64,000 bases of DNA from Vreelandella zhanjiangensis DSM 21076 (lineage in GTDB: Bacteria; Pseudomonadota; Gammaproteobacteria; Pseudomonadales; Halomonadaceae), in contig NZ_KB898650.1 in assembly GCF_000377665.1 (NCBI RefSeq), positions 124,001 through 188,000 of the forward strand. The letters run 5' to 3'. The translations under genes were made by a program, and so were the position numbers. Below the pieces are notes generated by a model. It searched no databases, was not told the DNA's origin, and worked only from the letters and a program-made list of their open reading frames with translations. Shown here piece by piece: positions 36,195-45,765 of this stretch. Each line of letters starts with the position of its first letter. Position 1 is the stretch's first letter.

Positions 36195-36356
36195 CTCGAT
36201 TTTTTACGCAAACAGTCGGCAAGAAAACAGTAAATAAAAAATAAACAGTAAGAAATAATCAGTAAAAAAAGGGTGCCATGGGCTAGGTTTGAGAAAGCAT
36301 CTTTGACGCTTACCTACTGTGGTGCCCTTTATATAGGGGCAAATGGGTCTTCTACC

Positions 36357-37574
36357 ATGCGTGCTCACCCTTCCTTACTTGACGCTCTTTATCGCACCCA
36401 TGCCAGACGTGTTCAGGCAACCCTGATCCGTCTGCTGGGCGATTTCGAGCTTGCCGAAGAAGCAGTGCAAGATGCCTTTGCCGCCGCTGCTCAACAGTGG
36501 CCTGTTAAAGGGACGCCCGATAACCCTCAGGCGTGGCTGATTCGCACCGGCTATCACTGCGGGATTAATCAAATTCGTCAACGCAGTACCGCACGCCGTC
36601 GAGCCCACCTGCTATTACCAAGTGAGGAAACACAGGAGTTCGACGATGCCGCGATCCAGGATGACTCGCTGCGGCTGCTGTTTACCTGCTGCCACCCAAG
36701 CTTGAGCCTAGAAGCACGCCTTGCGCTGACGCTGCGCGAAATGTGCGGGTTAACCACTGAGCAGGTTGCCAGCGCCCTATTAATCAAACCTTCAACCGTG
36801 GCACAGCGCATCGTACGGGCAAAACGCAAGATTCGCGATGCGCATATTCCCTATGCGGTACCTGCGTCGGAGACATTGCCCCAACGCCTGCCGGACGTCC
36901 TCCAGATTATCTACCTGGTCTTCAACGAAGGTTATTCAAGCAGTAGCGGTGCGGCGGTGGTCGATATCAGTCTGACCCGTGAAGCGCTACGTCTGGGTGA
37001 GGAACTGGCAGCGCTACTGCCACAGGGCGAAGTCTTTGGGCTGATGGCACTTATGCTGCTCACCAATGCCCGTCGGGATGCGCGCCAGGATAACCAAGGC
37101 GAGCTCGTCACGCTGGAGGCGCAGGACAGAGGCCTATGGCACCAGGCGGAAATTTGTACGGGTATCGAGTGGCTCGAACACGCACTAGCCCTCACCCCCG
37201 TTGGCTTTTATACCCTTCAAGCCTCAATTGCCGCCGTACACGCCCAAGCTCTTCGCCCCGAGCATACCGACTGGGCGCGGATTGTCAGGCTGTATGACGC
37301 TTTATGCCGCTCTTATCCATCGCCTGTTCTGACCTTGAATCGCGCGGTGGCCGTTGCCATGCATGACTCTCCAGCAACTGGGTTGAGCCTGCTCGATGAG
37401 CTAGCTCATCACCCTCAACTCTCTCGTTATTATCTATTACATGCGGCCCAAGCAGATTTGCTACGTCGGCAGGGTAAGAGTGATGCCGCGCGCGATGCCT
37501 ACCAAAAGGCCCTGACATTGACTACTCAGGATCCGGAAAAACGCTTTTTAATCAGCAAATTGGCCGAACTTTAA
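36357..37574 (+). CDS. ECF42-type RNA polymerase sigma factor
   Basis: A 405-residue ECF sigma factor with an extra C-terminal region, the hallmark of group ECF42. Sigma2 lies ~5-75 (LIRLLGDFELAEEAVQDAFAAA), sigma4 ~110-165 (LTTEQVASALLIKPSTVAQRIVRAKRKI), then DUF6596 plus TPR-like helices ~185-400 with LIYLVFNEGYSSSSG. No anti-sigma gene is present, as usual for this group, where the C-terminal extension is thought to control activity. The start at 36357 is the first ATG giving a normal sigma2; the longer frame from 36273 has no family match. It is next to YCII genes, the diagnostic neighbourhood. Confidence 0.88.
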   Translation: MRAHPSLLDALYRTHARRVQATLIRLLGDFELAEEAVQDAFAAAAQQWPVKGTPDNPQAWLIRTGYHCGINQIRQRSTARRRAHLLLPSEETQEFDDAAIQDDSLRLLFTCCHPSLSLEARLALTLREMCGLTTEQVASALLIKPSTVAQRIVRAKRKIRDAHIPYAVPASETLPQRLPDVLQIIYLVFNEGYSSSSGAAVVDISLTREALRLGEELAALLPQGEVFGLMALMLLTNARRDARQDNQGELVTLEAQDRGLWHQAEICTGIEWLEHALALTPVGFYTLQASIAAVHAQALRPEHTDWARIVRLYDALCRSYPSPVLTLNRAVAVAMHDSPATGLSLLDELAHHPQLSRYYLLHAAQADLLRRQGKSDAARDAYQKALTLTTQDPEKRFLISKLAEL

Positions 37575-37626
37575 GCAGCGTTATAAAAAACATTACCAAA
37601 AGGTTATGAAAAATAGTTCGCAGGCC

Positions 37627-37653
37627 TGTCGATTTGGGGGCACGTCAAACGAC
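37627..37653 (+). promoter_or_regulatory. Predicted ECF42-dependent promoter
   Basis: TGTCGA at 37627-37632, 17 bases, then CGAC at 37650-37653, 38 bases before the first YCII gene. This fits the TGTCGA/CGA(T)C motif described for ECF42 targets. It predicts that the adjacent sigma factor transcribes the three following genes. Confidence 0.6.
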
Positions 37654-37690
37654 TAGAGGGTGTAGACCATCACAATAAAAGAGACTCTCA

Positions 37691-38533
37691 ATGAAATTCA
37701 TGCTGATACGGCGTGCCGATGCCACGACCGAAAATGGCGCGCTACCGTCACAGGAAATGCTTGCCGCCATGGCCGATTACAACGAGCGCATGATGCAGGC
37801 AGGCGTACTCGTGAGCGGCAACGGCTTACACCCGACAAGCGATGGCTGCCTGATCCAGTTCCATAACGGCACTCCCACTATCCTCCCCGGCCCTCTGTCT
37901 CCAGCCAGTGAACGTATTGCTGGTTATAGCGTGCTGGAGGCACCTTCTCTTGACATCGCTTTGGGGTGGGCACAGCAGTGGCCAACCCTGGATGCCGACG
38001 GCAACGTGACCCTTGAGTTAAGGCGCTACTTCACGCTTGAGGAATTTGAGCCGGGTGCGGGCCTGGATAAGCATCACAGCCATGCCCGTGTACCCGATGC
38101 CATGAATGTGCATGTCGCCTTCCCTGGCACCTGCCGGGAGGCTATGCAGTTCTATGCTGATGTGCTTGGCGGCCAGATAGAGTGCCTAATGACCTACGCG
38201 GAAACTCTAGCGGTAGAGCATGTATCACCTTCTCTGCATGACCGCATCATCCACGCTTCGCTGAACCTGCGTGGCCGTCGCTTGATGGGCGCTGATATGG
38301 CGCCAGAAAAATACACGCCACCTCAAGGCGTGCAGATTCAGCTGGAGTATCAGGAGATCGAGCAAGCCTCTCAAACCTTTGCACGGCTTGCCGAAGCCGG
38401 AGAGGTGCTCATGCCTTTTGAATCAACGTTCTGGTCTGCGGGATTTGGCATGGCCACTGACCGTTTTGGCGTGCAATGGATGATCAATGTGTCGGCGGAT
38501 AGTTGCCTTTCTACTGAAGGAGAGACGCCATGA
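37691..38533 (+). CDS. YCII-domain / PhnB-like VOC fusion protein
   Basis: A 280-residue protein with a YCII-like domain at ~1-118 (MKFMLIRRADATTENGALP, then GPLSPASERIAGYSVLEA where DGPF would be) and a VOC/PhnB-type glyoxalase domain at ~135-270 (AMNVHVAFPGTCREAMQFYADVLGG, DRFGVQWMINV). Both domain types accompany ECF42 factors. Substrate unknown. Its stop overlaps the start of the next gene by four bases. Confidence 0.82.
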   Translation: MKFMLIRRADATTENGALPSQEMLAAMADYNERMMQAGVLVSGNGLHPTSDGCLIQFHNGTPTILPGPLSPASERIAGYSVLEAPSLDIALGWAQQWPTLDADGNVTLELRRYFTLEEFEPGAGLDKHHSHARVPDAMNVHVAFPGTCREAMQFYADVLGGQIECLMTYAETLAVEHVSPSLHDRIIHASLNLRGRRLMGADMAPEKYTPPQGVQIQLEYQEIEQASQTFARLAEAGEVLMPFESTFWSAGFGMATDRFGVQWMINVSADSCLSTEGETP

Positions 38534-38907
38534 AATACGCGGCCTTAGTGTATTACCAGGAGCAACTCATCAATGCCATGAGCGAGCAGGCGTGGCATGA
38601 CCTCAATCAGGAGTGTATTGCGGGCGTCGAGCGTTTGAGCGCTCAAGGCAATTACCTGGCCGGTGAAGCGCTGCAATCGATAGATACCGCGACCACTGTA
38701 CGTGTGCGCAATGGCGAGACAGTGATTACCGACGGGCCGTTTGCGGAAACCAAAGAACAGCTGGCCGGTTTCTATCTGCTCGAAGCGCGTGACTTGAACG
38801 AGGCGCTACAGCTAGCCAGCCGCATCCCACCCGCGAGGCTCGGCAGCATTGAAGTACGCCCCATTCGAGAACTCCCACCCAAAACCCAGCCAGGAGAATC
38901 ATCATGA
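38530..38907 (+). CDS. YCII (DGPF) family protein
   Basis: A 125-residue single-domain protein holding TDGPFAETKEQLAGFYLLEA, the DGPF motif that defines the group. Family members are ferredoxin-fold proteins of uncertain activity and are the commonest partners of ECF42 sigma factors. AAGGAGAG precedes the ATG; translation is coupled at both ends by ATGA overlaps. Confidence 0.88.
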   Translation: MKYAALVYYQEQLINAMSEQAWHDLNQECIAGVERLSAQGNYLAGEALQSIDTATTVRVRNGETVITDGPFAETKEQLAGFYLLEARDLNEALQLASRIPPARLGSIEVRPIRELPPKTQPGESS

Positions 38908-39272
38908 GCACTACTACTCAACGCTATATTGATGGCTTCGTTGCGGCCGTGCCCACGGCCAATAAAGAGATATTTATTGAACACGCCCGTGCTGCTGCCG
39001 TGGTTTTCAAAGAGTATGGCGCTCTGCGGGTAGTCGAATGCTGGGGTGAGGATATCCCTGAAGGCGAAGTCACCTCTTATTCCATGGCCGTTAAGCGTAA
39101 GGATAACGAAACCATTATCTTCTCATGGATCGAATGGCCCTCCCGCGCCGTGCATGATGAGGCGATGCCCAAGCTCATGCAGGACCCGCGCTTACAGCCG
39201 GACATCAATCCCATGCCGTTTGATGGCAAGCGAGCGATATTCGGCAGTTTTGCCACGCTTATAGATGAGTGA
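38904..39272 (+). CDS. DUF1428 family protein
   Basis: A 122-residue protein matching DUF1428 (RNA-signal-recognition-like ferredoxin fold): YIDGFVAAVPTANKEIFIEHA, VECWGEDIPEGEVTSY and PFDGKRAIFGSF are its recognisable blocks. Function unknown. It is the last gene of the ECF42 unit and is followed by a GC-rich hairpin. Confidence 0.85.
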   Translation: MSTTTQRYIDGFVAAVPTANKEIFIEHARAAAVVFKEYGALRVVECWGEDIPEGEVTSYSMAVKRKDNETIIFSWIEWPSRAVHDEAMPKLMQDPRLQPDINPMPFDGKRAIFGSFATLIDE

Positions 39273-39309
39273 GTGACCAGCCTTCTGTCGGGTGTTCACT
39301 ACTCTGAAT

Positions 39310-39344
39310 AAGGGCCGCCTCTACGTAACGTCCAGGCGGCCCTT
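39310..39344. terminator. Convergent GC-rich hairpin terminator
   Basis: AAGGGCCGCC (39310-39319) and GGCGGCCCTT (39335-39344) form a perfect 10-bp stem between the DUF1428 gene and the convergent 5'-nucleotidase gene. No T-tract follows, so efficiency is uncertain. Confidence 0.6.
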
Positions 39345-39353
39345 CATTCATCG

Positions 39354-41006
39354 TTAATGCTGGCGAGCCTGATCAGTGATACGCCCTTCAACCTGATAAT
39401 CCACGTCACCTAACGAAACCATATGGTCACGCAGCATCTCCCAGTCGGTATTACCGACGATGGTGCTGCGCCCATCATCATAGGCGGCTTCTAGCGCCGT
39501 ATGGCTGTCGCCACCGGCAGCGGTGAAGTGGTTGGTGGCGATGGTGTAGGTGCTTTCAGGATCTACCGGCTGCAATGTGCCGTTCTGCGTTACCTTCAAG
39601 CTCACAACGCGCTCACCGGTGGGTTGGCGGCTGTCATATATCAACTCGGTACCTTCGGACACTTGCAGAAAACCGCCGCTTTCATCAGGAGCATTTGCCA
39701 GCCCGATCTCGAACGTCTCCAAAAGCTCCGCGCCCGTCACGCTCACCAATGCCAGGCGATTGCCAAACGGCTGCACGGCAACCAGCTCACCCACACTCAC
39801 ATCGCCCTGGGCGATGGGCTCCCGAATACCGCCACTATTTTGAATGGCCAGCACGGTCTCCGGGTTCACTCGGCGGGCGGCAGCAAGCTGACCATCGGCA
39901 ATCAGATTGCCCAGCGCCGTTTCATCGGCACGTACGCTTTGTTCATCACCATTGCCGTGGCGCGGGTTGGGAAGCCGAGTGTTCAGGTAGGCGCCCACTT
40001 GGGTATCGCGCACTTCTTCAATTCGTGCGGTGTACGGCTCAAGCATCTCAAGCGCTTGGGCATCAGGCTCGAAATCATCGGTGGTCAGCAGTTCGCCACT
40101 AGCATCCTGCACCACGCCCTTGTCATCAAAGGTGACTTGCATGACGCCCAGGTACTTGCCGTACTCGTTCGCCTGGCCAATGACCGTAGGTGTCTTGGGC
40201 TCGCCCAAATCGTTTTCGGCCACCGTGACGGGCGATTCCAGGCGCGTATGGCTGTGCCCACCGATAATCACATCTATCCCTTCCACATGCTGGGCGAGCA
40301 ACAGGTCATTACCCAGGCTCGGGTCGCTGTCAAAGCCCAGGTGAGTAAGCGCGATGATCTTGTTAACGCCTTGAGCTTCAAACGCTTCCACCATCGTCTC
40401 GGCGGCCGCCCGATAATCGCCAATGGTGACGTTACCGGGGCTGGAGACGGTCTCGCTGCCTTGCGTGCTCAGCCCGAAGATGCCGATTCGCTCGCCACCT
40501 TGCTCTACCACAATGCCGTCGTATAAGTGGCCAGGCTTAGGCTTCTGTTCGGGCTCGACGCTGATCGAATCACCGAGTAGATCGGCAAATTCAGGCGAGG
40601 TAGAGAAGTCCAGGTTCGCGCCCACAATGGGGAAGTCAGCGGCAGCAAAGAAAGCCGCAAGGGCCTGATGGCCCTCTTCCGGATCGCCCAGGTCGAACTC
40701 ATGGTTGCCCGGCACGAACGCGTCATAGCCCATCAGGTTCATGAACTCGACGGCGTCTTGACCCTGGTATTCGGTGAAATAGAGCGTACCCGAAAAAATA
40801 TCCCCGGCGTCCAGCAATAGGCCATCACCGAAGCGCTCACGGGCTTCAGCCAGGGCGGTGATCAGTTGAGGGTAGCTGTCGGTACGCCCGTGCAGGTCGT
40901 TGGTGTGAAAAATGGTCAGCGTATAGGGCGCGGCATACGCTGAGGTGGTGAGCAGCCCAGTCGCTATCCCTAGCGCAATACCGTGAGGAATAAGACGCAT
41001 CAGCAT
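39354..41006 (-). CDS. Secreted 5'-nucleotidase / 2',3'-cyclic phosphodiesterase (UshA-like)
   Basis: A 550-residue periplasmic calcineurin-like phosphoesterase. After a signal peptide ending SAYAAPYTL come FHTNDLHGR, DAGDIFSG, PGNHEFDLG and GGHSHTRLE, the metal-binding blocks, then the C-terminal nucleotide-recognition domain with IQNSGGIREPI and ATNHFTAAGGDSHT. It releases nucleosides and phosphate from external nucleotides. The ATG at 41006 follows AAGGAA by two bases; the ATG at 41000 is better spaced and possible. Close to ugp it would fit phosphorus scavenging. Confidence 0.9.
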   Translation of the reverse strand: MLMRLIPHGIALGIATGLLTTSAYAAPYTLTIFHTNDLHGRTDSYPQLITALAEARERFGDGLLLDAGDIFSGTLYFTEYQGQDAVEFMNLMGYDAFVPGNHEFDLGDPEEGHQALAAFFAAADFPIVGANLDFSTSPEFADLLGDSISVEPEQKPKPGHLYDGIVVEQGGERIGIFGLSTQGSETVSSPGNVTIGDYRAAAETMVEAFEAQGVNKIIALTHLGFDSDPSLGNDLLLAQHVEGIDVIIGGHSHTRLESPVTVAENDLGEPKTPTVIGQANEYGKYLGVMQVTFDDKGVVQDASGELLTTDDFEPDAQALEMLEPYTARIEEVRDTQVGAYLNTRLPNPRHGNGDEQSVRADETALGNLIADGQLAAARRVNPETVLAIQNSGGIREPIAQGDVSVGELVAVQPFGNRLALVSVTGAELLETFEIGLANAPDESGGFLQVSEGTELIYDSRQPTGERVVSLKVTQNGTLQPVDPESTYTIATNHFTAAGGDSHTALEAAYDDGRSTIVGNTDWEMLRDHMVSLGDVDYQVEGRITDQARQH

Positions 41007-41175
41007 GGTTCCTTCTATAAAAAGGGTTATCGCAGAACGATAGCGTGCCCTAGAAGCCTGACAAATGGATGACGGCGTTATCGCACACCACTGTAACGCA
41101 CTCATCTTACTTAGCGGTAAGTGATGACAAAATAGCCTGCTTCTACCTGTTTATAGAAAAATGCCTTACCTAACA

Positions 41176-41856
41176 CTACCACGGCAGTAATTCCCCATTA
41201 CTGTGCCAAAAGCTGCCGCTATTTTCCTGCGTCAGCGTTTTGATACAGGCAGCAATGCCCGTGGCGGCTTCCTGAGGGCTTATCATCCCGCCGAAGTTAA
41301 CCATGCGCGTTTTTACATAGCCTGGGTGTATTTGCGCGACGGCAATACCGCGTGGCTTAAGGTCCATAGCCAAGGATTTTCCAAACGCGTTTAGCGCCGC
41401 CTTGGATGCGCGGTAACCGTAGCGCCCACCGGAGTCGTTATCGGCAATCGATCCCATACGGCTGGTGATGTTGGCAATCTTACTGCCCTCCTGCATCAAC
41501 GGTAGCAACGCTTCACATACCCGTAGGGGCGCATAGGCATTGATTTCCATCTGCTCACGGATGCTGTCGAAATCCAGCTGGCCTAACGATTCATCGCGCA
41601 AGAGGCCCGCATTGTTGATCAATAAATCCAACCGTTGGCCATCAAGCGCCCGTGCCAAACGCTCAACATCCTCTGGCTTGGTGACATCGATGCCTTCAAT
41701 AACGCGGTCAGCCACGCGCTCAAGCTCGTCTGATGATTGGCGGCAAACGCCGATCACCTGCCAATCTTCATCTCTGTAGTGGGCTGCCAGTGCCAGCCCG
41801 ACGCCTCGGTTGGCTCCGGTAATCAGTACGGTGGGTGGTTGCAGTGTGTCTTCCAC
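41176..41856 (-). CDS. Short-chain dehydrogenase/reductase (C-factor-like SDR)
   Basis: A 226-residue NAD(P)-dependent oxidoreductase. LITGANRGVGLALA is the cofactor-binding glycine motif, LLINNAGLL the NAG stretch, and YGYRASKAALN the YxxxK catalytic motif. The start is a GTG at 41856, with GGAG eight bases before it. Substrate unknown. Its leader contains three 15-bp repeats. Confidence 0.9.
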   Translation of the reverse strand: MEDTLQPPTVLITGANRGVGLALAAHYRDEDWQVIGVCRQSSDELERVADRVIEGIDVTKPEDVERLARALDGQRLDLLINNAGLLRDESLGQLDFDSIREQMEINAYAPLRVCEALLPLMQEGSKIANITSRMGSIADNDSGGRYGYRASKAALNAFGKSLAMDLKPRGIAVAQIHPGYVKTRMVNFGGMISPQEAATGIAACIKTLTQENSGSFWHSNGELLPW

Positions 41857-41872
41857 GTTGTGTTCTCCAAGC

Positions 41873-41917
41873 GCTGTTGGGGTAAATGCTGTTGGGATAA
41901 ATGCTGTAGAGATAAAT
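41873..41917. repeat. Three tandem 15-bp repeats upstream of the SDR gene
   Basis: GCTGTTGGGGTAAAT, GCTGTTGGGATAAAT and GCTGTAGAGATAAAT run head to tail, 16 bases upstream of the SDR start. The copies differ at one to three positions, so they are not a recent duplication. Confidence 0.75.
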
Positions 41918-42115
41918 AAAAGCCGCTGGCTATAAACGTAGCTTGCTGGCTTTGAAAGAGAAGCGCAAAACCCGTGCTTAACTTAGGTTTAAAACCAGAA
42001 ACTGAGCTTGTACAAGCTCAAGCCGCTTAACTACCTTTGAAGCAAGGCGTTAAAACCCGCGAAGAGGAGGCAGCGTCAGGATAAAAAAACAAGGGGCCCA
42101 TGGAGGAGTACCCAC

Positions 42116-45082
42116 ATGAACCGACCGTGCACGATTACGTTTGATGATAAAAAATTAACCGGCAACGCCGATGAGCCACTGATCGATTTTCTGGAAAACC
42201 ATGGCATCTCCTTGCCCAATGTTTGCTACCACCCTTCTCTAGGCGCTATTGAAACGTGCGATACCTGCTGGGTCGAGGTTAACGGCGAAATGCAACGAGG
42301 CTGTGCGCTGCGTACCGAAGAAGGTCTTAATATTTCAAGCCGCAGCGCCCAAGCCACGGCCGCTCGTCATGAAGGCATGGACCGGCTGCTGGCCAAACAC
42401 GAGCTTTACTGCACCGTATGCGAGAATAATAACGGCGACTGCCGTGTGCATAACGCCTTGGTCGAAATGGACATTCCCATCCAGCGCTATGAATTCCAGC
42501 CCAAGCCCCATCTAAAAGATACCTCCAGCCCGTTTTATACCTACGACCCGGACCAGTGCATTCTATGCGGTCAGTGTGTCGAGGCCTGCCAGAATGTCGA
42601 GGTTAACGAGACGTTAAGCATTGATTACGCCAGTGAGAATCCACGTGTGTTATGGGATGGTGGCAAGGAGATCAACGATTCAAGCTGCGTTCACTGTGGC
42701 CACTGCGTCACGGTCTGCCCATGTAACGCGCTGCAGGAAAACACCATGTATGGCCAGACAGGCCCGCTTACCGCCCTGCCCTGGTCGCTTAAGCGACCGA
42801 TGATCGAAGTCGTCAAAGAGGTCGAAAATACCACCAGCGCCAAACCCATCACCGGTATTTCAGAGCTTGACGCCACCTGGCGCCAGCCGGGTATCAAGCG
42901 CACTAAAACGGTATGCACCTACTGCGGTGTGGGTTGCTCGTTTGAGATGTGGACCCGTGATCGCAAGATTCTCAAGGTTCAGCCCACCCCAGACGCCCCG
43001 GCTAACGGTATTTCCACCTGCATCAAGGGCAAATTTGCCTGGGACTTCGTTAACAGTGAAAAACGCCTCACGACGCCGCTGATTCGGGAAAACGGTCAGT
43101 TTCGTGAAGCCAGCTGGGACGAAGCGCTGGACCTGGTGGCGCGCCGGTTGTTAAACGTGCGCGATATCCACGGCCCACAGAGCGTTGGCTTTATCGGTTC
43201 CAGTAAAGCCAGTAACGAAGAGGCTTACCTGACGCAGAAGATTGCCCGGCTGATCATTGGCACCAATAGCGTGGATAACTCATCGCGCTACTGCCAGAAC
43301 CCGGCCACCAAAGGGCTTTTTCGCACCGTGGGCTATGGTGGCGATGCCGGCACCATCAAGGATATCGAACAGGCGGAAGTGGTCGTGCTGGTAGGCAGCA
43401 ACACTGCCGAAAACCATCCAGTGATTGCCTCGCGCATCAAGTCCTCGCAGAAACTCCACGGCCAAAAGCTGGTGGTGTTCGACCCGCGTAAACACGAAAT
43501 GGCCGAGCGGGCGAATCTGTTTATGCGCCCCAACGCCAGTACCGATTTAATCTGGGCCTCGGCACTGTCGCGCTATATGTTCGATAACGACTTGGCCGAC
43601 TATGAATTTCTTGAGCGCTGGGTCAATAACGTCGATGAATACCGTGAATCGCTGGCGCCGTTTACGCTTGATTTCGCCGAGCAGAAAACCGGCATTCCCA
43701 AGCAGCAGCTGATTGAGGCCGCGGAATTAATCGGCAGGGCAAAAAGTGTCTGCCTGCTATGGGCGATGGGGATCACTCAGCATAGCCACGGCTCGGATAC
43801 CAGCACCGCGCTTTCCAACCTGCTGTTGGTCACGGGTAACTACGGCAAACCGGGTACCGGTGGCTACCCCATGCGCGGTCATAACAACGTGCAGGGGGCT
43901 AGCGACTTTGGCTGCCTGCGCAATATGTACCCAGGCTATGAAAAGGTTACCGACGAAGACGTGCGCAAGCGCTGGGCCAAAGGCTGGGGCGTCAAGCCCG
44001 AGCAGCTCTCGCTGGAAGAGGGCTGGGGCAACTTCCTGATGGTTCAAGCCGCGGCTGACGACAAGCTCAAGGCCATGTATATCATCGGCGAGGAAACGGC
44101 CTTCTCCGACTCCAATACGCATAACGTCCACTCCGCGTTTGAAAGCCTCGACTTTATGGTGGTGCAGGATATGTTCTTGAGCCGTACCGCTGAGTTTGCG
44201 GACGTGGTGCTGCCCGCCTGCCCCAGCGTCGAGAAAGAAGGCACGTTTGTGAATACCGAGCGACGCATTCAGCGCTTTTATCAGGTGCTCGAACCGCTGG
44301 GCGACAGCCGCCCCGACTGGCGTATCTTGACAGACCTTGCCGCGCGCATGGGTCACGACTGGGGCTATAACCACCCCTCCGAGATCATGGCCGAGTGCGC
44401 GTCGATATCACCGCTGTTCGCCGGGGTCAGCTACGAGCGCCTGGAAGGCTGGAAGTCGTTGCTCTGGCCGGTTGCCGAAGACGGTACCGACACGCCGCTG
44501 CTGTATACCGATGGTTTTCCCACCGAGGACGGCAAGGCCAGTCTGTTTGTTCTTGAGTGGCAAGAGCCGCTTGAGGCCGCCGATGAAGAATATGATCTCA
44601 TGCTGGATAACGGCCGCTTGCTGGAGCACTTCCAAGGCTCTAACCAGACCGGGCGCTCACAGGGCATCTGGGATCAGGTACCGCGTAGTTTTGTCGAGGT
44701 TAGCCCTGAGCTTGCGGCCGAGCGCAATATTCAAGACGGCACTTGGGTGCGTCTCACCTCACGTCGGGATAGCCGTGAATTTCCTGCCTTGGTTACCGAC
44801 CGCGTCGCGGGCAAGACGCTCTATCTGCCGATTCACTTTGGCAAACCCGGGGTTAACGCATTAACCGGCGAGCACACCGACCCGATTGTCCACACACCCG
44901 CCTACAAGGAAACGGCCGTCAAGCTTGAGGTGCTGGATAAACGCACCGAGCCGCCGCTGCCCAGCACCAACTACCGCTTTGGAAAGCGCACTCCCAATGA
45001 AGGCGTCGCCGTCGAGGTGAAGTGGGCCAACGAGGACTATACGTTGCCGCCTGCCCAGCAAACCAATCCGAGGAAAATGTAA
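42116..45082 (+). CDS. Formate dehydrogenase-like molybdoenzyme (YrhE/YjgC type)
   Basis: A 988-residue protein. N-terminal [2Fe-2S] domain with C37, C48, C51, C63; His/Cys cluster H95, C99, C102, C109; ferredoxin pairs C148-C158 and C191-C201; then a bis-MGD domain with 4Fe-4S cysteines C267, C270, C274 and C302. The molybdenum ligand is C393 in SSRYCQNPATKGL, cysteine rather than selenocysteine, as in Bacillus YrhE/YjgC. GGAGGAG precedes the ATG. It probably oxidises formate in the cytoplasm, with electrons to an unidentified acceptor; no NADH-binding beta subunit is present. Confidence 0.88.
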   Translation: MNRPCTITFDDKKLTGNADEPLIDFLENHGISLPNVCYHPSLGAIETCDTCWVEVNGEMQRGCALRTEEGLNISSRSAQATAARHEGMDRLLAKHELYCTVCENNNGDCRVHNALVEMDIPIQRYEFQPKPHLKDTSSPFYTYDPDQCILCGQCVEACQNVEVNETLSIDYASENPRVLWDGGKEINDSSCVHCGHCVTVCPCNALQENTMYGQTGPLTALPWSLKRPMIEVVKEVENTTSAKPITGISELDATWRQPGIKRTKTVCTYCGVGCSFEMWTRDRKILKVQPTPDAPANGISTCIKGKFAWDFVNSEKRLTTPLIRENGQFREASWDEALDLVARRLLNVRDIHGPQSVGFIGSSKASNEEAYLTQKIARLIIGTNSVDNSSRYCQNPATKGLFRTVGYGGDAGTIKDIEQAEVVVLVGSNTAENHPVIASRIKSSQKLHGQKLVVFDPRKHEMAERANLFMRPNASTDLIWASALSRYMFDNDLADYEFLERWVNNVDEYRESLAPFTLDFAEQKTGIPKQQLIEAAELIGRAKSVCLLWAMGITQHSHGSDTSTALSNLLLVTGNYGKPGTGGYPMRGHNNVQGASDFGCLRNMYPGYEKVTDEDVRKRWAKGWGVKPEQLSLEEGWGNFLMVQAAADDKLKAMYIIGEETAFSDSNTHNVHSAFESLDFMVVQDMFLSRTAEFADVVLPACPSVEKEGTFVNTERRIQRFYQVLEPLGDSRPDWRILTDLAARMGHDWGYNHPSEIMAECASISPLFAGVSYERLEGWKSLLWPVAEDGTDTPLLYTDGFPTEDGKASLFVLEWQEPLEAADEEYDLMLDNGRLLEHFQGSNQTGRSQGIWDQVPRSFVEVSPELAAERNIQDGTWVRLTSRRDSREFPALVTDRVAGKTLYLPIHFGKPGVNALTGEHTDPIVHTPAYKETAVKLEVLDKRTEPPLPSTNYRFGKRTPNEGVAVEVKWANEDYTLPPAQQTNPRKM

Positions 45083-45615
45083 TGGCCGAACGAATTGCCT
45101 ACGATGTGCCGCCACCCAAAATCGGCCCGGATGCCCAGGAAGAGCTCGACAGGCTGGTACAAACGCTGCATGAACATGGTCTGCTCCGGTTTGCCAATGA
45201 TGTGGTTGCGTCTAATCATGAGCTGATGCGTATTGTGGTAGACGGCTTAAATAAACCAGGCTCGCTTAATGCCATTCAAAATCTTTCCGTCATCGCCATG
45301 ACGCTTTCGGCGCTGCCGCCGGAGCGTTTTTATCAGGTAATGTTTGCGCTCAAAGAAGGAATTGAGCAGGTTGGCAACCATCGCCATGATGAAGCAGAGC
45401 GTGATTCCCAGCAGGATAAGAGCAAACACACGCGCCAGGACAAAGAGGACAGCGCTCCCGGCATTACCGGCATTTATCGCATGCTTAACGATGACGAGCT
45501 GTGGTATGCCATCAAACCGATTCTGGCCGGCCTGCGGGCTTTTTCCGAGCGGCTCGACAGGCCTGTGGATAAGCCGGTGACGGATTTCACCGGCAAGCCT
45601 ACCGAAGGCCCATGA
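45082..45615 (+). CDS. DUF1641 protein, formate dehydrogenase partner
   Basis: A 177-residue protein with the DUF1641 stretch LLRFANDVVASNHELMRIVVDGLNKPGSLNAIQNL and a C-terminal RMLNDDELWYAIKPILAGLRAF. In Bacillus and others DUF1641 genes (yrhD, yjgD) directly follow this type of formate dehydrogenase; role unknown, perhaps a docking or assembly subunit. Its ATG overlaps the dehydrogenase stop (TAATG), which fixes the start. A lysine/aspartate-rich linker at ~110-128 is unusual. Confidence 0.85.
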   Translation: MAERIAYDVPPPKIGPDAQEELDRLVQTLHEHGLLRFANDVVASNHELMRIVVDGLNKPGSLNAIQNLSVIAMTLSALPPERFYQVMFALKEGIEQVGNHRHDEAERDSQQDKSKHTRQDKEDSAPGITGIYRMLNDDELWYAIKPILAGLRAFSERLDRPVDKPVTDFTGKPTEGP

Positions 45616-45765
45616 AAACAGTAAATCAAATCAGCGCCTCAACAAACACGCTGCCAGGGAGAGGCCCGTGTTTTGACATATCCCGCTGAGTTTCTAGGCT
45701 TACAGGTGTACGTGATTTAAGACGTTAGATTTACGCCACATTCGATTAACAGGGAGTCAGTCGAA

